From: Granulosicoccus antarcticus IMCC3135 | GTDB taxonomy: Bacteria > Pseudomonadota > Gammaproteobacteria > Granulosicoccales > Granulosicoccaceae | DNA: 64,000 bases | Assembly: GCF_002215215.1 (NCBI RefSeq) | Contig: NZ_CP018632.1 | Location: forward strand, 2,228,501 to 2,292,500 | Reading direction: 5' to 3' | Shown: in pieces, positions 52,831 to 61,474 of the stretch | Layout of the letters: each line of letters opens with the position of its first letter | Numbering within the stretch: the stretch's first letter is position 1 | Program-made: the position numbers and the translations under genes | Notes under the pieces: model-generated | What the model was told of the DNA's origin: nothing | Database searches by the model: none | What the model saw: only the letters and a program-made list of their open reading frames with translations

Positions 52831-53195
52831 AGAGCTACACGTTGCGTCCGGGTACCCATCTCACACAGATCTATGTCTACCGTGACCCAGTTGATTTCAG
52901 GAAGGGACATAGGGGGCTATCAACGTTGATCGAACATGAATTAGGACATAATCCATTCAGTGGCACACTTTACGTGTTCGGCAATCGCCAGCGTTCCAGA
53001 ATAAAATGCCTGTTCTGGGAGGACAATGGATTTGTGCTGTATTACAAGGCGCTGGCAGAGGAGAAGTTCCATTGGCCACATGCCGATGATGAACTGATTA
53101 CACTCACAGGTGAGCAATTGAACTGGCTGTTGGATGGTTATAACGTGGGACTGATGACACCGCATCGTCCGCTTCAGTATGAGTCTGTCGGGTAG
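52827..53195 (+). CDS. tnpB: IS66 accessory protein TnpB
   Basis: A 122-aa IS66 Orf2 protein: QIYVYRDPVDFRKGHRGLST, then LYVFGNRQRSRIKCLFWEDN and GFVLYYKALAEEKFHWP are the family signature. Coupled to tnpA by a 4-bp overlap. Not related to the RNA-guided TnpB of IS200/IS605 elements despite the name. Confidence 0.92.
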   Translation: MKSYTLRPGTHLTQIYVYRDPVDFRKGHRGLSTLIEHELGHNPFSGTLYVFGNRQRSRIKCLFWEDNGFVLYYKALAEEKFHWPHADDELITLTGEQLNWLLDGYNVGLMTPHRPLQYESVG

Positions 53196-53264
53196 CGATA
53201 TTTGTGTGCCGGTTGACTCTGCCTGCAGGTCGGTTCACGCGGCAGTTGTGCTAGTCTTATTGCC

Positions 53265-54896
53265 ATGCAGGCGACCAACAAAAGCGTTGATGATGTGTCA
53301 GTCACCCAGGCTGATATGCCAAGTGGTGATGCACTGCCTGCCGCTTTTCTTGAGCTGAAGAAACAACTCGACGAACAGTTCGATCTGGTCAGCAAGAAGA
53401 GCGATGTAATAAGCCAGCAGAAGGCACGCATCGCTGTCCTTGAAGAGCTACTGCGATCAAACAGAGCCGAGCGCTTTGGCGCCAGTAGCGAGTCGGATCC
53501 CCTGCAGACCAACTTCTTCAATGAAGCTGAGCTTTTGGGCGATGATGCCGACAGCAATGAGGACGAACAGCCAAGCCACGATGATGCCAACGGTGATCAA
53601 AGCAAGCCTGCGAAGAAACGGGGTCAGCGCAAGGCGCTGAACCCGGACATCCCTCGCGTGCAAGAACGCTTGCTATTGAGCGATGAACAGCGTGAAAACG
53701 CTATTGATACATTTTTCGTCACGGTCAAGGAAGAACTCGACATCACACCGGCACAGGTACAAGTGATCGAGTACTTGCAAGAAAAGGCGGTTTATCTGGA
53801 CGATAACGGTCAGCGCAAGATAGTGACCGCTGAACGTCCTGTACACCCGCTAGGCAAGAGCATTGCCAGTTATTCGCTTCTGGCCTACATCATCATTGCT
53901 AAATATTGCGACGGTCTTCCACTGTATCGTCTGGAAGGCATTTTGAAGCGCTACGGCGGTTCAATCAACCGCTCGACAATGGCCAACTGGCTGATCAGAT
54001 TGTCATTGCAGTTCCAACCTGTCGTGAACCTGATGCGTGAGGTTCAGCTCACCGCTGATTATCTACAAGGTGATGAAACGCGACTGCAGGTACTCAAGGA
54101 GCCTGGCATGGATCCGACGGGTCATAAGTGGATATGGGTGCTTCGAGGTGGCCCACCGGACAAGCCGGTGGTGTTGTTCCACTATGACAAGTCACGCGCA
54201 GGTTCAGTTGCGGGTGAGCTACTCGATGGCTTTGAGGGGCGCTATTACCAATGCGATGGCTACTCGGGTCAGATTGCTGCTGTGGATGGCAAAAAGGTCA
54301 CCGTCATTGGCTGTATGGATCATGCGCGACGCAAGTTCGTGAAAGCCGAAAAAGCGCTGACCAAGAAGGCCAAAAGTGGGGCACCTGCCAAATGCACAGT
54401 CGGCCGAGCCAAGCTGGATGCGCTGTACCGCCTCGAGCGTGAAATGAACAAGCTTGATCTGACGGACGATCAGCGCAAAGCCTACCGCCAAGAGCATGCC
54501 AAGCCCAAGCTGGACGAACTGCACCAATGGCTCACCAGGAACTCTACAAAAGTTGCCAAAGACACGTTGACCTACAAGGCCATTAAATACACATTGAATC
54601 AGTGGGAAAGACTCATTGCTTATTGTGATCACGGTCAACTACACATCAGCAACGTGCTGGCCGAAAATGCAATCAGACCCTTTGTAATCGGCCGCAAGGC
54701 TTGGATGTTTTCAGATACTCCGAAAGGCGCTACGGCCAGCGCGATGTACTACACCCTCATTGAATCGGCCAAGGCAAACGGGATCGATCCGTTCAAATAC
54801 ATGCTGCACTTGTGCAAACATATCGCCAAGGCGGAAACGCTTGAAGATATCGAAGCACTGCTGCCCTGGAACGTGAAAGATCAGCTGGCACGATAG
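53265..54896 (+). CDS. tnpC: IS66 transposase TnpC
   Basis: A 543-aa DDE transposase. It has an N-terminal coiled coil with the RFGASSESDP zinc/leucine region, then YLQGDETRLQVLKEPGMDPT, WIWVLRGGPPDKPVVLFHYD, CDGYSG, GCMDHARRKFVKAEK and the C-terminal HISNVLAENAIRPFVIGRKA with WMFSDTPKGATASA. Ends 32 bp before the right terminus. Full length and apparently active. Confidence 0.94.
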   Translation: MQATNKSVDDVSVTQADMPSGDALPAAFLELKKQLDEQFDLVSKKSDVISQQKARIAVLEELLRSNRAERFGASSESDPLQTNFFNEAELLGDDADSNEDEQPSHDDANGDQSKPAKKRGQRKALNPDIPRVQERLLLSDEQRENAIDTFFVTVKEELDITPAQVQVIEYLQEKAVYLDDNGQRKIVTAERPVHPLGKSIASYSLLAYIIIAKYCDGLPLYRLEGILKRYGGSINRSTMANWLIRLSLQFQPVVNLMREVQLTADYLQGDETRLQVLKEPGMDPTGHKWIWVLRGGPPDKPVVLFHYDKSRAGSVAGELLDGFEGRYYQCDGYSGQIAAVDGKKVTVIGCMDHARRKFVKAEKALTKKAKSGAPAKCTVGRAKLDALYRLEREMNKLDLTDDQRKAYRQEHAKPKLDELHQWLTRNSTKVAKDTLTYKAIKYTLNQWERLIAYCDHGQLHISNVLAENAIRPFVIGRKAWMFSDTPKGATASAMYYTLIESAKANGIDPFKYMLHLCKHIAKAETLEDIEALLPWNVKDQLAR

Positions 54897-54936
54897 AAGT
54901 CAACAGACGCTGATTTGGGAGCGCTTACATTACATT

Positions 54937-55331
54937 GAATAAAAGCTCCATTGCTGTTTCGTGGCCAATGCAATTCAACTTCACTCAAATGCGGGTCATG
55001 GTCGAGAAATGTTTGACTTTGGCCGTCAGGCAAAATCAAGCCCAACTTCGTGGAGGCCCACTGCTTAATATGTGCAAATTCAATTGACGAAGGAGCTGTG
55101 TCCAATACCCTAGCCAAGTGCAAGATACTCACTCGACTACTGTCCGACCATTCCGAGTATTCATTGACTACATGTTTGAACCTATTGCCAATTCCTTCTA
55201 TATTTTTGGCACCGGCTTTTGCAATTCTATCAAGAATGCAACATAGCAAAACACTGCTATGTATTGCGTTGTACCGTCGGTGTCTTTGCTGGATCAAAAG
55301 CGCGGCTATTTGCCGGAGAGTTTTTCAATAA
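54937..55331 (-). pseudogene. N-terminal half of the HEPN-motif gene split by IS66
   Basis: The minus frame reads TLRQIAALLIQQRHRRYNAI, then FKHVVNEYSEWSDSSRVSIL and HLARVLDTAPSSIEFAHIKQ up to GAFIQCN at the IS66 edge. No ATG starts it; the first usable start is a TTG at 55297, and an in-frame stop lies just upstream. The true 5' end may have been lost at the IS21-like element beginning near 55335. All helical, as expected for a HEPN protein. Confidence 0.7.
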
Positions 55332-55389
55332 ATGAGACTGCCTGACACTGGACCCCGCAGGATCCAGATGCTAGAAAAGCATGTCTTTG

Positions 55390-55899
55390 TTAGAAGTCCT
55401 CGTCGTCCCAGTTGGGCATTGACGATCGGGACAGGCCACGCTTCCACGGGGGGTGAAGTTCTTGATGTCTTTGTTCGCCCATGCGCCTTATCGGATCCTT
55501 GTAGAGTTCTTCGCAGGCGTGCAATAGCGCACGGAGCAAATTATGCATTTCACCGATATCCTCGTCACTCAGTGAGGACAGAGCGTCGATTGATGGCAGT
55601 GCGTCCCATAGTTTGGTTTTGTCGTTCATCACACCCGGCTCTTGTGAGGTTCTACCGGACTGGTTACATGAGGTCGATTCCTGTTTATCATCCCCTGCCA
55701 TTCGGTCTATTTCATCGTCAAAACAAAGATGCCGCTGGCGTGGATCACATTGCTCATCAAGCTCCGGCGTGCGGCACTCTATGATGTCCTCGCTGTAGAG
55801 CTCCCAAACCGTATCGCGCAAACGGTCAAGATAATCAACAATGGCGGCAGCTTCCTCTGGCGTCCAGTAGAAGGCCACATCAACACAACGTGAGTTCAT
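55390..55899 (-). CDS. IS21-like element accessory protein (169 aa)
   Basis: An acidic protein of unknown function, coupled to istB by an ATGA overlap. The N-terminus (FYWTPEEAAAIVDYLDRLRD, then TVWELYSEDI) looks helical and the middle is low complexity. Being last in a tightly overlapped four-gene unit with istA and istB, it is probably cargo or an accessory factor of this IS21 subgroup. No motif points to a function. Confidence 0.65.
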   Translation of the reverse strand: MNSRCVDVAFYWTPEEAAAIVDYLDRLRDTVWELYSEDIIECRTPELDEQCDPRQRHLCFDDEIDRMAGDDKQESTSCNQSGRTSQEPGVMNDKTKLWDALPSIDALSSLSDEDIGEMHNLLRALLHACEELYKDPIRRMGEQRHQELHPPWKRGLSRSSMPNWDDEDF

Positions 55900-56687
55900 G
55901 AGTCTTTGCCTTTTGGTTTGGGCGTTCTTGTCACTTTGGCTCGGGTCCCTTTCTTTGAAGCTGCTCTTTTTTTGGCCTCATGGACTCGATACGATTCACC
56001 CTTGATCACCAGTATTTCTGAATGATGCACCAGTCGATCAACAATGGAGACCACACTGCCGTTGTTGGGGAACATGGATGCCCATTCGCTAAACGGTTTG
56101 TTGGTAGTAACAATGATCGGCTTCTTCTCGTAGCGACGGTTGACGATCTCAAATAGAAGATCCGCATGTCGATCGCCATAGGACAGATAGCCCAACTCAT
56201 CAATGACCAGCAATGAGGGGTGAGCGTAATATCTGAGCCGGCGTCGCAACGCGTTATCACCATCCTGTGATGCCAGATCTCCAAGCATTTCGGCAGCATT
56301 GACATACAACGCGGTATGACCTTGCATCACCGCTTCATGCGTGATGTTTTGAGCCACAGTGGATTTGCCCAAGCCATTTGAACCGATCAGTATGATATTG
56401 CTTGTCTCGTGAATAAACTCCAGATTCATCAGCTCCGAGATGGCGCCTTTGTCGCATTGTTCAGGCCATTGCCAGTCGAAGTCTGCCAGTGGCTTGAAGC
56501 GCCCAATGTGAGCGCTGCTTAGACGTCGTTCAAGGCCGCGCTGTGTTCGTTCTACCTCTTCCCACTGCAGCAAAGAGGGGATCCAGGCAATCTGATCCTT
56601 TGAGAGTTCATCCCAATGTGCTAGAAGGCCATGAAGTTTCAAGGCCAGGGCGCGTTGTTGTAATTCACTATTTAATGGAGTCGTCAT
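55896..56687 (-). CDS. istB: IstB helper ATPase of IS21
   Basis: A 263-aa AAA+ ATPase of the DnaC/IstB type. Walker A is IGSNGLGKSTVAQN, Walker B is LLVIDELGYLSY, and arginine/sensor regions follow (DLLFEIVNRRYEKKPIIVTT, NKPFSEW). It assists IstA in target selection. The basic C-terminal tail (KKRAASKKGTRAKVTRTPKP) probably binds DNA. Overlaps istA by 20 bp. Confidence 0.94.
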   Translation of the reverse strand: MTTPLNSELQQRALALKLHGLLAHWDELSKDQIAWIPSLLQWEEVERTQRGLERRLSSAHIGRFKPLADFDWQWPEQCDKGAISELMNLEFIHETSNIILIGSNGLGKSTVAQNITHEAVMQGHTALYVNAAEMLGDLASQDGDNALRRRLRYYAHPSLLVIDELGYLSYGDRHADLLFEIVNRRYEKKPIIVTTNKPFSEWASMFPNNGSVVSIVDRLVHHSEILVIKGESYRVHEAKKRAASKKGTRAKVTRTPKPKGKDS

Positions 56688-58209
56688 CTGTCTCTCCCGG
56701 CACGCTATTGTCGTTGTCGTTGTCGTTGTCGTTGTCGCTCAACTGGTCATAGCAATCCAATGAGCCCGGGCGCACGACAATGTGATTAGCGCGTGCGTTA
56801 GCTGGCAAGGGTACGATCAGTGGTGGTGGACGGTTGTGCTCATCACGCCGTCGTTCAAGCACAATGCGCACAGCATTGGGATGTGGAACCTGTTGTCTCA
56901 ATGCCTCTGCAATGGCGTGTTCAAGCTCCTGTGCCCCGTAGCTGTCCAGCAGGTTCAGTAGCTGGGCAACCACCTGGCTAGGCCGGTAGCCACGCTTGGC
57001 GCCTTGTGTCAGTAGTGCAGTACTGCTCGGTGCAGACTGCGAAAGCCGATCCTGGCCGCGGTGTGCACGCCCCCGACGCTTGTAGTTAACGAGTGCCTGC
57101 AGATGCGCAGGATCTTCAATCTGTTCGCCTTTACCATAACTGCGAACATGGCTGGCAATCACCTTGGCACCATCAGTGATTCGCACCGTGCCCATCGAGG
57201 CAAGTACTGTCAGCACGCGACGCACATGAGTGTGTGGCAAGCTATAATCGTTGAGATCGTAGCGTGCGTACGGTGTTTTTCCGATGGACACACTGACCCG
57301 ATCATCGGCTGGATACGGATTGTCCGGTAATGCAATCAGGTGCTCCTTCTCCTTTTCAAACGCTTCACCGACCGTGATTGATGTATCCGCCTGGCAAGGG
57401 CGTTGGGTACTGTGCTCAGTGCACCATTGGTCGGCCTGTCTATTCAGATCATCCAGATCACGGAAGTCACGGGCCGCAAAGAAATTCTCGCGTATAAAAC
57501 GAACTCCTCTTTCAACTCGGCCCTTCTCATTCCCCCTGTACGGTGCGCAGGGGCGCGGTTCGAAACGATAGTGTGCCGAGAGTTTTAGCAGTTCGGGATT
57601 GAATGTGATCGCATCACCGTGGCGTTGAATGACAGCCGATTTCAGGTTGTCGTACAATACAACTCGAGCAACGCCGAGATGCTCGAAGGCAGCAACATGT
57701 CCCCGCAGAAAACTCTCCATGCGTGCGTTAAGATAGAAGCGTACGAAGATCATGCGGCTCCAGGAAAGCACCATCACAAAGGCCATCAACGGACGCTTGG
57801 CCCGGCCGATTTGCAGATGACCGAATGAGCCCCAGTCACATTGCATTTGTTCTCCTGGAAAAGTCTTGAGACGCTGGAAGGCCTCCGGATTTTTCCGGGG
57901 ACGCAGCTCCGCCACGCGAGCACGAAAGTGACTGGAACACCCGTTATACCCGCGATTACATGCCATCACATATAGGCGAGTAGCGGTCAGATCGGGGAAC
58001 TTGTCCAGCGTGGCTACGATGAAGTCGTTGTAGGGATCGCGTATCGATCGTGACTCGGTTCGCTCAGATTGTGGCACACCAACCTGGCTCAGTACACGTT
58101 CAACCACGCTGTGATGAATATGCAGCTGGCGGGCGATGGTATTGACACCCCAGTGCTCGACAAAGTGAAGCCGTAGAATCTGGCTATGCAACTCAGCATG
58201 AATCGTCAT
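56668..58209 (-). CDS. istA: IstA transposase of IS21
   Basis: A 513-aa transposase with an N-terminal HTH (LHFVEHWGVNTIARQLHIHH), then an integrase core: MQCDWGSFGHLQIG (first Asp), VVLYDNLKSAV (second Asp) and PYRGNEKGRVERGVRFIREN (Glu). The C-terminus carries a run of Asp-Asn repeats encoded by a GTCGTT-type hexamer tandem at 56708-56737, just before the istB overlap. Full length. Confidence 0.94.
   Translation of the reverse strand: MTIHAELHSQILRLHFVEHWGVNTIARQLHIHHSVVERVLSQVGVPQSERTESRSIRDPYNDFIVATLDKFPDLTATRLYVMACNRGYNGCSSHFRARVAELRPRKNPEAFQRLKTFPGEQMQCDWGSFGHLQIGRAKRPLMAFVMVLSWSRMIFVRFYLNARMESFLRGHVAAFEHLGVARVVLYDNLKSAVIQRHGDAITFNPELLKLSAHYRFEPRPCAPYRGNEKGRVERGVRFIRENFFAARDFRDLDDLNRQADQWCTEHSTQRPCQADTSITVGEAFEKEKEHLIALPDNPYPADDRVSVSIGKTPYARYDLNDYSLPHTHVRRVLTVLASMGTVRITDGAKVIASHVRSYGKGEQIEDPAHLQALVNYKRRGRAHRGQDRLSQSAPSSTALLTQGAKRGYRPSQVVAQLLNLLDSYGAQELEHAIAEALRQQVPHPNAVRIVLERRRDEHNRPPPLIVPLPANARANHIVVRPGSLDCYDQLSDNDNDNDNDNSVPGETDDDSIK
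56708..56737. repeat. Hexanucleotide tandem repeat inside istA
   Basis: Five copies of TTGTCG, encoding alternating Asp-Asn in IstA. Unit length 6 keeps frame when copy number changes. Confidence 0.9.
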
Positions 58210-58712
58210 GGTGGTGTCCCTTTGTAATTCCGATGTCGAGAGTGATGTCGTGTTGTTCGCAGGAAATCGATTCTCATAGCCTCATTGCAGGCACGTTGAC
58301 ACCCGTTGCAGTAAACAAAACGAGACTGTGTTGGCCTGGATATCAGTGGAGCACTGCCGGACTCCTCGACGGAACCCCGGTGCGTTACTATGGGTGAATC
58401 GCAGGGTGTTGCACTCGGTTCTGAGTCAGGTGGCTTTAGCGTGAGCGGGGGTTGTTTGCTCGACTCGAGATCCGATTCAAGCATTGCTTTACGCAACCGG
58501 TTACGACGTTGACGGGCGGCAGTGCTACGCCTGCCTTTAGGACTGCGTCGGTAGCGTTTTGCGTTTCGTTTGCAGCGTTCTTTATTTGCAGCCTGGGCGC
58601 ATCCATCGAAGCAGTAGATATTGCCTCGATCACAGTGGCGGCAGATAATGACCGGTTGGTGGCAACGAGCGCAGTGGTAGCGCCGTGCAGTGTCCAGGTC
58701 GTCCATCGGCAA
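58206..58712 (-). CDS. Zinc-ribbon protein of the IS21-like element (168 aa)
   Basis: The N-terminus has closely spaced Cys pairs (HCARCHQPVIICRHCDRGNI, YCFDGCAQAANKERCKRN), followed by a very basic helix (RYRRSPKGRRSTAARQRRNR) and a disordered stretch, with a final Cys pair (FVYCNGCQRAC). Probably a zinc-dependent DNA-binding accessory factor. It is the first gene of the unit and overlaps istA by ATGA. The family is not named to my knowledge. Confidence 0.72.
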   Translation of the reverse strand: MPMDDLDTARRYHCARCHQPVIICRHCDRGNIYCFDGCAQAANKERCKRNAKRYRRSPKGRRSTAARQRRNRLRKAMLESDLESSKQPPLTLKPPDSEPSATPCDSPIVTHRGSVEESGSAPLISRPTQSRFVYCNGCQRACNEAMRIDFLRTTRHHSRHRNYKGTPP

Positions 58713-59629
58713 TCCCTGCCGGGTAGCTCTGGATTGAAACCTAATGAAGTGCGATACTTCACTTGGCTGTGTGAAAACACGGTTGGGGATGCGGCGTCAG
58801 ATCGGACCGTCAAATCAGGACTGGCGTCGCGTCTTTCTACACGGCCATTCCTTCCTATCAGTTGATTGAGTCTGTGTCACGCGAATCAGAGGATCGGTAA
58901 CAAACTAACCTGGAACCCTGAACAGAAGTGATGAGCAGGGTTGTTTTATAATGCACTAGCTCCCCGGCAACTATGCGCGGGTATTGAGCGTCGTATACAG
59001 TCGGTTGCTTTTGGACAATGCATGAGCAATTAAAACTCGATGATACTGTTGGTATCGATCAATTTTTTCTGAGACTGACTCACTCATAAAAGCAAACCGT
59101 TTAAGCAAACATTAGACACTGCCGGCAGTTTGACGTAGTGCCAGACTTCGTATTGGAACACATCATCGGAAAGCACCCTGCTGAATGACCGGTTTAAGCA
59201 CATACCGGACGATATCAAAGTCTGATTCAAGTGACTCAGGTAAAACTACCGCTTGTGACCGATAGGCGAACTCTGGCCAATCAGATGTGACCGTCCGGTT
59301 TAAGCACACAGCGGACCTAGCTGAAAGTTAACTATACATTTACGGCCGGCATTGTTCGACAACAGTCCTGATCTGAACTTCGAGAAAGTGAGTATACCGA
59401 CAACCGGGCTAAACACTCCGGAGAACGTCGCCAACCATGCGCTGCAAAGCAGCAAACGTTTTGAACTGTATAGTGACGAACGAATCGGGATCTAGAATTC
59501 CGACGACAATCGGCAATCTGTAAAGCCTCAGATGTTAGACGCGACTCTTCGCATATCCAGAACGATCACGGCAGTGCCTCACTTTCGATCGCCTTCGAGG
59601 CAACTTAATTATTTGCTGGACAACTTACC
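58713..59629. other. 917-bp non-coding region with repeated motifs
   Basis: No gene supported. Contains GTTTAAGCA-type motifs near 59099, 59192 and 59298 and the right copy of the 81-bp repeat. It probably includes the unseen right end of the IS21-like unit. Confidence 0.5.
59298..59378 (-). repeat. Island-edge inverted repeat, right copy (81 bp)
   Basis: Starts GTTTAAGCACACAGCGGACC and matches the reverse complement of 27743-27823 with about five differences. Confidence 0.8.
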
Positions 59630-60906
59630 TGGAGTTCACCCGTTTTAGTGGACACCGGGGTTATGCCACTTCAGCAGAAACAGATTGACTATTTTTTCTG
59701 AACTGGGCGGGACTAGTGTAACCGAGTTGTGAGTGTTTCCGGACCCGGTTATAGAACACTTCTATGTACTCGAATATAGCTGCTGCAGCTTCCCGTCTAG
59801 TCGTGAAAGTGAACCGGTGGATCAGCTCCTTCTTGATGGTTGCGAAGAAGCTTTCCGAGACTGCGTTGTCCCAGCAGTTGCCCTTGCGGCTCATGCTGCA
59901 CTGTATGCCTCGATCTGACAGCGCCTTGCGGTAATCCTTGGCTGTGTTAGTTGCTGCCCCTGTCAGAGTGGTGGATGAGCCCTTCAGGTGGATTACGAAA
60001 CTCCAGAGCCATGTCCAAGGCGTTCAATGTCAGTGTCGTATCATTGCTATCTCCCATCGCCCAACCAACCACTTCGCGGTTATACAGATCGATCATTGAG
60101 GCCAGATAGAGCTAGCCCTCCTCGGTGGGTACGAAGGTGACGTCTGTTACCCATTTTTCGTTCACACGCGTTGCCGTGAAATCCCTATCTAGCTCATTAG
60201 TCGCTACAGCATTGAGCTGATCAGCCTTGGTCGTGATGCATCGCCAGGTACGCACAGAGCCCACTACAATGCCGTTCTCGCGCATGATGCGGGCGACTCG
60301 CTTCTCAGAGATCTTGTGTCCTAGCTCCTTGAGTGTTGCGTGGATACGTGGGCTGCCGTAGGTCTCGCTGCTGGACTTGAAGATTGATTAGATCAGGTCC
60401 AGCCAACTCTCGTCTTCCACCTGCCGCTGGCTCTTCTCGCGCTTGCTCCGGGCATAGTAACCAGAGGTGGAAACCTCCAGAGCATTGCACAGTTCGGTGA
60501 CTGGGAAATGGGTCTTCTGCGCCGCGACAAACTCGAATTTCACAGAGTTTCCTTGGCGAAGAAGGCCGTTTTTTTAATATATCGCGCTCCGACTTCAATC
60601 GTTTGTTCTCGGCACGCAACCGTTCCAGCTCCTGCTGATCGGTCTCGGACAAGCTATTCTGTGTCATCGTTCCATTGCTGGCTTGGTCTGCTTTGATCCA
60701 CCTACGAACCGTTGATGCAGTCAGATCAAGGTCTCGGCAGATCTGCGATACGGGTTGATCTCCGGCACGAACCAATTCGAGTACTTGCTGCTTGTACTCG
60801 TCGTTGAAAGTTCGACGTTCTCTACGAGTCTTACGTTTGGCCATGTGATACCTCTGAGAGCATTATCGCTCAGAATTGAGGTGTCCACAAAATCGGGGGT
60901 ATTCCA
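59630..60906 (-). mobile_element. Degenerate IS3-family element (1277 bp)
   Basis: Ends read inward as TGGAGTTCACCCG and TGGAATACCCCCG, both continuing to TGGACACC, so the termini are recognisable. No direct repeat flanks it. Coding content is broken into fragments. Confidence 0.75.
59661..60844 (-). pseudogene. IS3-family OrfA/OrfB pseudogene
   Basis: OrfA starts at 60844 (MAKRKTRRERRTFNDEYKQQ) with the HTH PVSQICRDLDLTASTVRRWI. OrfB sequence follows in shifting frames: KFEFVAAQKTHFPVTELCNA, VTDVTFVPTEEG and GLIHHSDRG, with several stops. The last part, MSRKGNCWDNAVSESFFATI, ends at 59661. The catalytic DDE core was present but is now interrupted, so it is inactive. Confidence 0.82.
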
Positions 60907-60950
60907 CTGTCATGTAGGTGGCTTAGAAGAAATGAGGCTGAGCCCGTTAC

Positions 60951-61060
60951 TGCTAGGGAGGAGTCTATTTAAGACAATAATCTACTTCAATCTTGACTGT
61001 CTAGACCTTTGGCCAGAAACGGCACCAGAATGTACTACCTACACGATTGCCGAAAGACCC
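60951..61060 (+). pseudogene. ISL3 3' end remnant
   Basis: Reads IIYFNLDCLDLWPETAPE, homologous to the last residues of the transposase at 26415 (IYFHLGDLDLYPETATE), followed by the terminus ending CGAAAGACCC at 61060. Only the 3' tip of an ISL3 copy remains. Confidence 0.65.
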
Positions 61061-61188
61061 ATCAGTTAATTATTTGGCTTAGGCAGGAGGCTGGCATAGC
61101 GCGCCTCCGATACGTAAAGTCAAGTCCGTACTGCAATCGAAGGTAGGTGTAGATGGCTGCTCACATGTCCGCTACAAGAACCATAGGC

Positions 61189-61443
61189 TCACTTTGCAGA
61201 CGACATATCCATTATTAGCTTCCATGGCTTTATGCCTAAGGCGTTAGACACTGAATAAAGAGTGCTAAGCGATGGTTGCCTCTTTCCACGCTCCAGTAGC
61301 GAGATATAGGTCCGATCTAGGCCGCTAGAAAACGCCAATGCATCCTGAGACAAGCCTACTGCCTTCCTCTGAGCCTTAAGGGCCATCCCAAATTCTGTTG
61401 CCAACCTTGAATCCATTGACATAGGATTGGCGATATGAGACAT
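61189..61443 (-). CDS. XRE-family regulator resembling restriction-modification controller (C) proteins
   Basis: An 84-aa (or 77/75-aa from internal ATGs at 61422/61416) single-domain Cro/CI HTH protein: EFGMALKAQRKAVGLSQDAL, then AFSSGLDRTYISLLERGKRQ and PSLSTLYSVSNALGIKP. The GLDRTYIS-x-ERGKRxPSL stretch is very close to C proteins that time restriction-modification genes. A C-box-like site lies at its 5' end, suggesting autoregulation, possibly from a leaderless transcript starting at the internal ATG. No methylase or nuclease is adjacent; the divergent gene at 61475 may be its target. Confidence 0.82.
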   Translation of the reverse strand: MSHIANPMSMDSRLATEFGMALKAQRKAVGLSQDALAFSSGLDRTYISLLERGKRQPSLSTLYSVSNALGIKPWKLIMDMSSAK

Positions 61444-61464
61444 ATAGTCGACGGACTATAGTCG
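61442..61464. promoter_or_regulatory. C-box-like operator between regulator and divergent gene
   Basis: Contains the palindrome GACTATAGTC and a second half-site TATAGTC separated by CGACG. This resembles the GACT-N3-AGTC boxes bound by C.AhdI/C.Esp1396I-type controllers. It sits between the two divergent starts. Confidence 0.6.
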
Positions 61465-61474
61465 GAATATATCA

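Larger units (their letters stand above)
52425..54928 (+). mobile_element. IS66-family insertion sequence (2504 bp), complete
   Basis: Terminal inverted repeats begin GTAAGCGGTTCCAAATC at the left and GTAAGCGCTCCCAAATC at the right (read inward). A perfect 8-bp duplication ATTACATT is at 52417-52424 and 54929-54936. All three genes tnpA, tnpB and tnpC are intact and co-oriented. It is the one apparently functional IS66 in the window and interrupts a HEPN-motif gene. Confidence 0.95.
55390..58712 (-). mobile_element. IS21-like element with two accessory genes (core extent)
   Basis: Four minus-strand genes overlap in series (58712-58206, 58209-56668, 56687-55896, 55899-55390): zinc-ribbon protein, IstA, IstB and an acidic protein. 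The coupling indicates one mobile unit. I could not find matching terminal inverted repeats or a duplication, so the coordinates give only the coding core. Confidence 0.75.

Noticed and set aside
52827-53195. RNA-guided TnpB nuclease (OMEGA type)
   Set aside because: This TnpB is the IS66 Orf2 protein, unrelated to the IS200/IS605 TnpB nuclease; no RuvC motifs are present.
53174-53590. Minus-strand ORFs inside the intact IS66
   Set aside because: Antisense shadows of tnpC.
56708-56737. CRISPR-like repeat
   Set aside because: Simple hexamer tandem without spacers, inside a coding sequence.
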